In this document: piece by piece, positions 5,312 through 5,343 of the stretch
Layout of the letters: each line of letters begins with the position of its first letter
How positions within the stretch are numbered: position 1 is the first letter of the stretch
Assembly (NCBI GenBank): GCA_011524575.1
Contig: WTKB01000248.1
Location: forward strand, 1 to 5,343
Reading direction: 5' to 3'
Source of the DNA: Aquimarina sp.
GTDB lineage: Bacteria > Bacteroidota > Bacteroidia > Flavobacteriales > Flavobacteriaceae
DNA length: 5,343 nucleotides
Notes under the pieces: model-generated
The model's database searches: none
What the model was told of the DNA's origin: nothing
The model's input: only the letters and a program-made list of their open reading frames with translations
Position numbers and translations under genes: made by a program

Positions 5312-5343
5312 ATGGATAACAATTCCCTTACAAAATTTAAAGT
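5312..5343 (+). CDS. Possible start of a gene running off the right edge
   Basis: ATG at 5312 opens MDNNSLTKFK and the frame is still open at the window end, only ten full codons. It would be divergent from tatD, with a very AT-rich 100-bp gap of intergenic character between them. Ten codons are too few for a family call. The opposite strand is also open here: 23 codons ending in TAA at 5274-5272 (ending CDFKQALK), which could instead be the tail of a gene upstream of tatD. Confidence 0.33.
   Translation, partial: MDNNSLTKFK

Overview
This window looks like chromosomal DNA from a Flavobacteriia-type member of the Bacteroidota. The base composition is strongly AT-rich. Gene starts lack Shine-Dalgarno sequences. 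Two upstream regions carry the Bacteroidota -7 promoter box TAnnTTTG (TATTTTTG both times). The gene order pyrR - pyrB - small STAS-like protein - rnz matches what I recall from Flavobacteriaceae. No decisive taxonomic marker such as rRNA is present.

Layout. Positions 1-633 are the least certain part. A possible gene fragment on the minus strand runs off the left edge (1-91). Divergent from it is a plus-strand unknown gene (about 140-633) whose only ATG-started 5' end is out of frame with its body, by exactly one base, at an A5 run. A perfect 19-bp inverted repeat (619-664) separates this gene from the convergent ferritin gene ftnA (672-1178, minus). Next, all on the minus strand, come rnz (tRNase Z, 1290-2204), a 111-aa STAS-like protein (2377-2712), pyrB (2715-3641) and pyrR (3652-4188). 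Upstream of them is tatD (4429-5211, minus). A small 39-codon plus-strand ORF (4335-4454) lies between pyrR and tatD, and another plus-strand gene may begin at 5312 and leave the window.

How the genes work together. pyrR, pyrB and the STAS-like gene are packed with gaps of 10 and 2 nt and are very probably one transcript. It would start from a strong Bacteroidota-type promoter at 4221-4251 (TTTG, 19-nt spacer, TATTTTTG). The predicted leader before pyrR is only about 30 nt, too short for a Gram-positive PyrR attenuator. rnz belongs to the same run of genes but is separated from the STAS-like gene by 172 nt. Most of that gap is a 124-bp MITE-like inverted-repeat element with an internal hairpin. 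Pyrimidine synthesis (PyrB, PyrR), tRNA 3'-end maturation (RNase Z), iron storage (ferritin) and a TatD nuclease are ordinary housekeeping functions. I see no convincing new multi-gene system. The points worth a second look are the inverted-repeat element inside the operon, the frameshifted unknown gene at the left edge, the dyad overlapping the pyr promoter, and a double Gly-to-Ala change in a usually invariant RNase Z motif.
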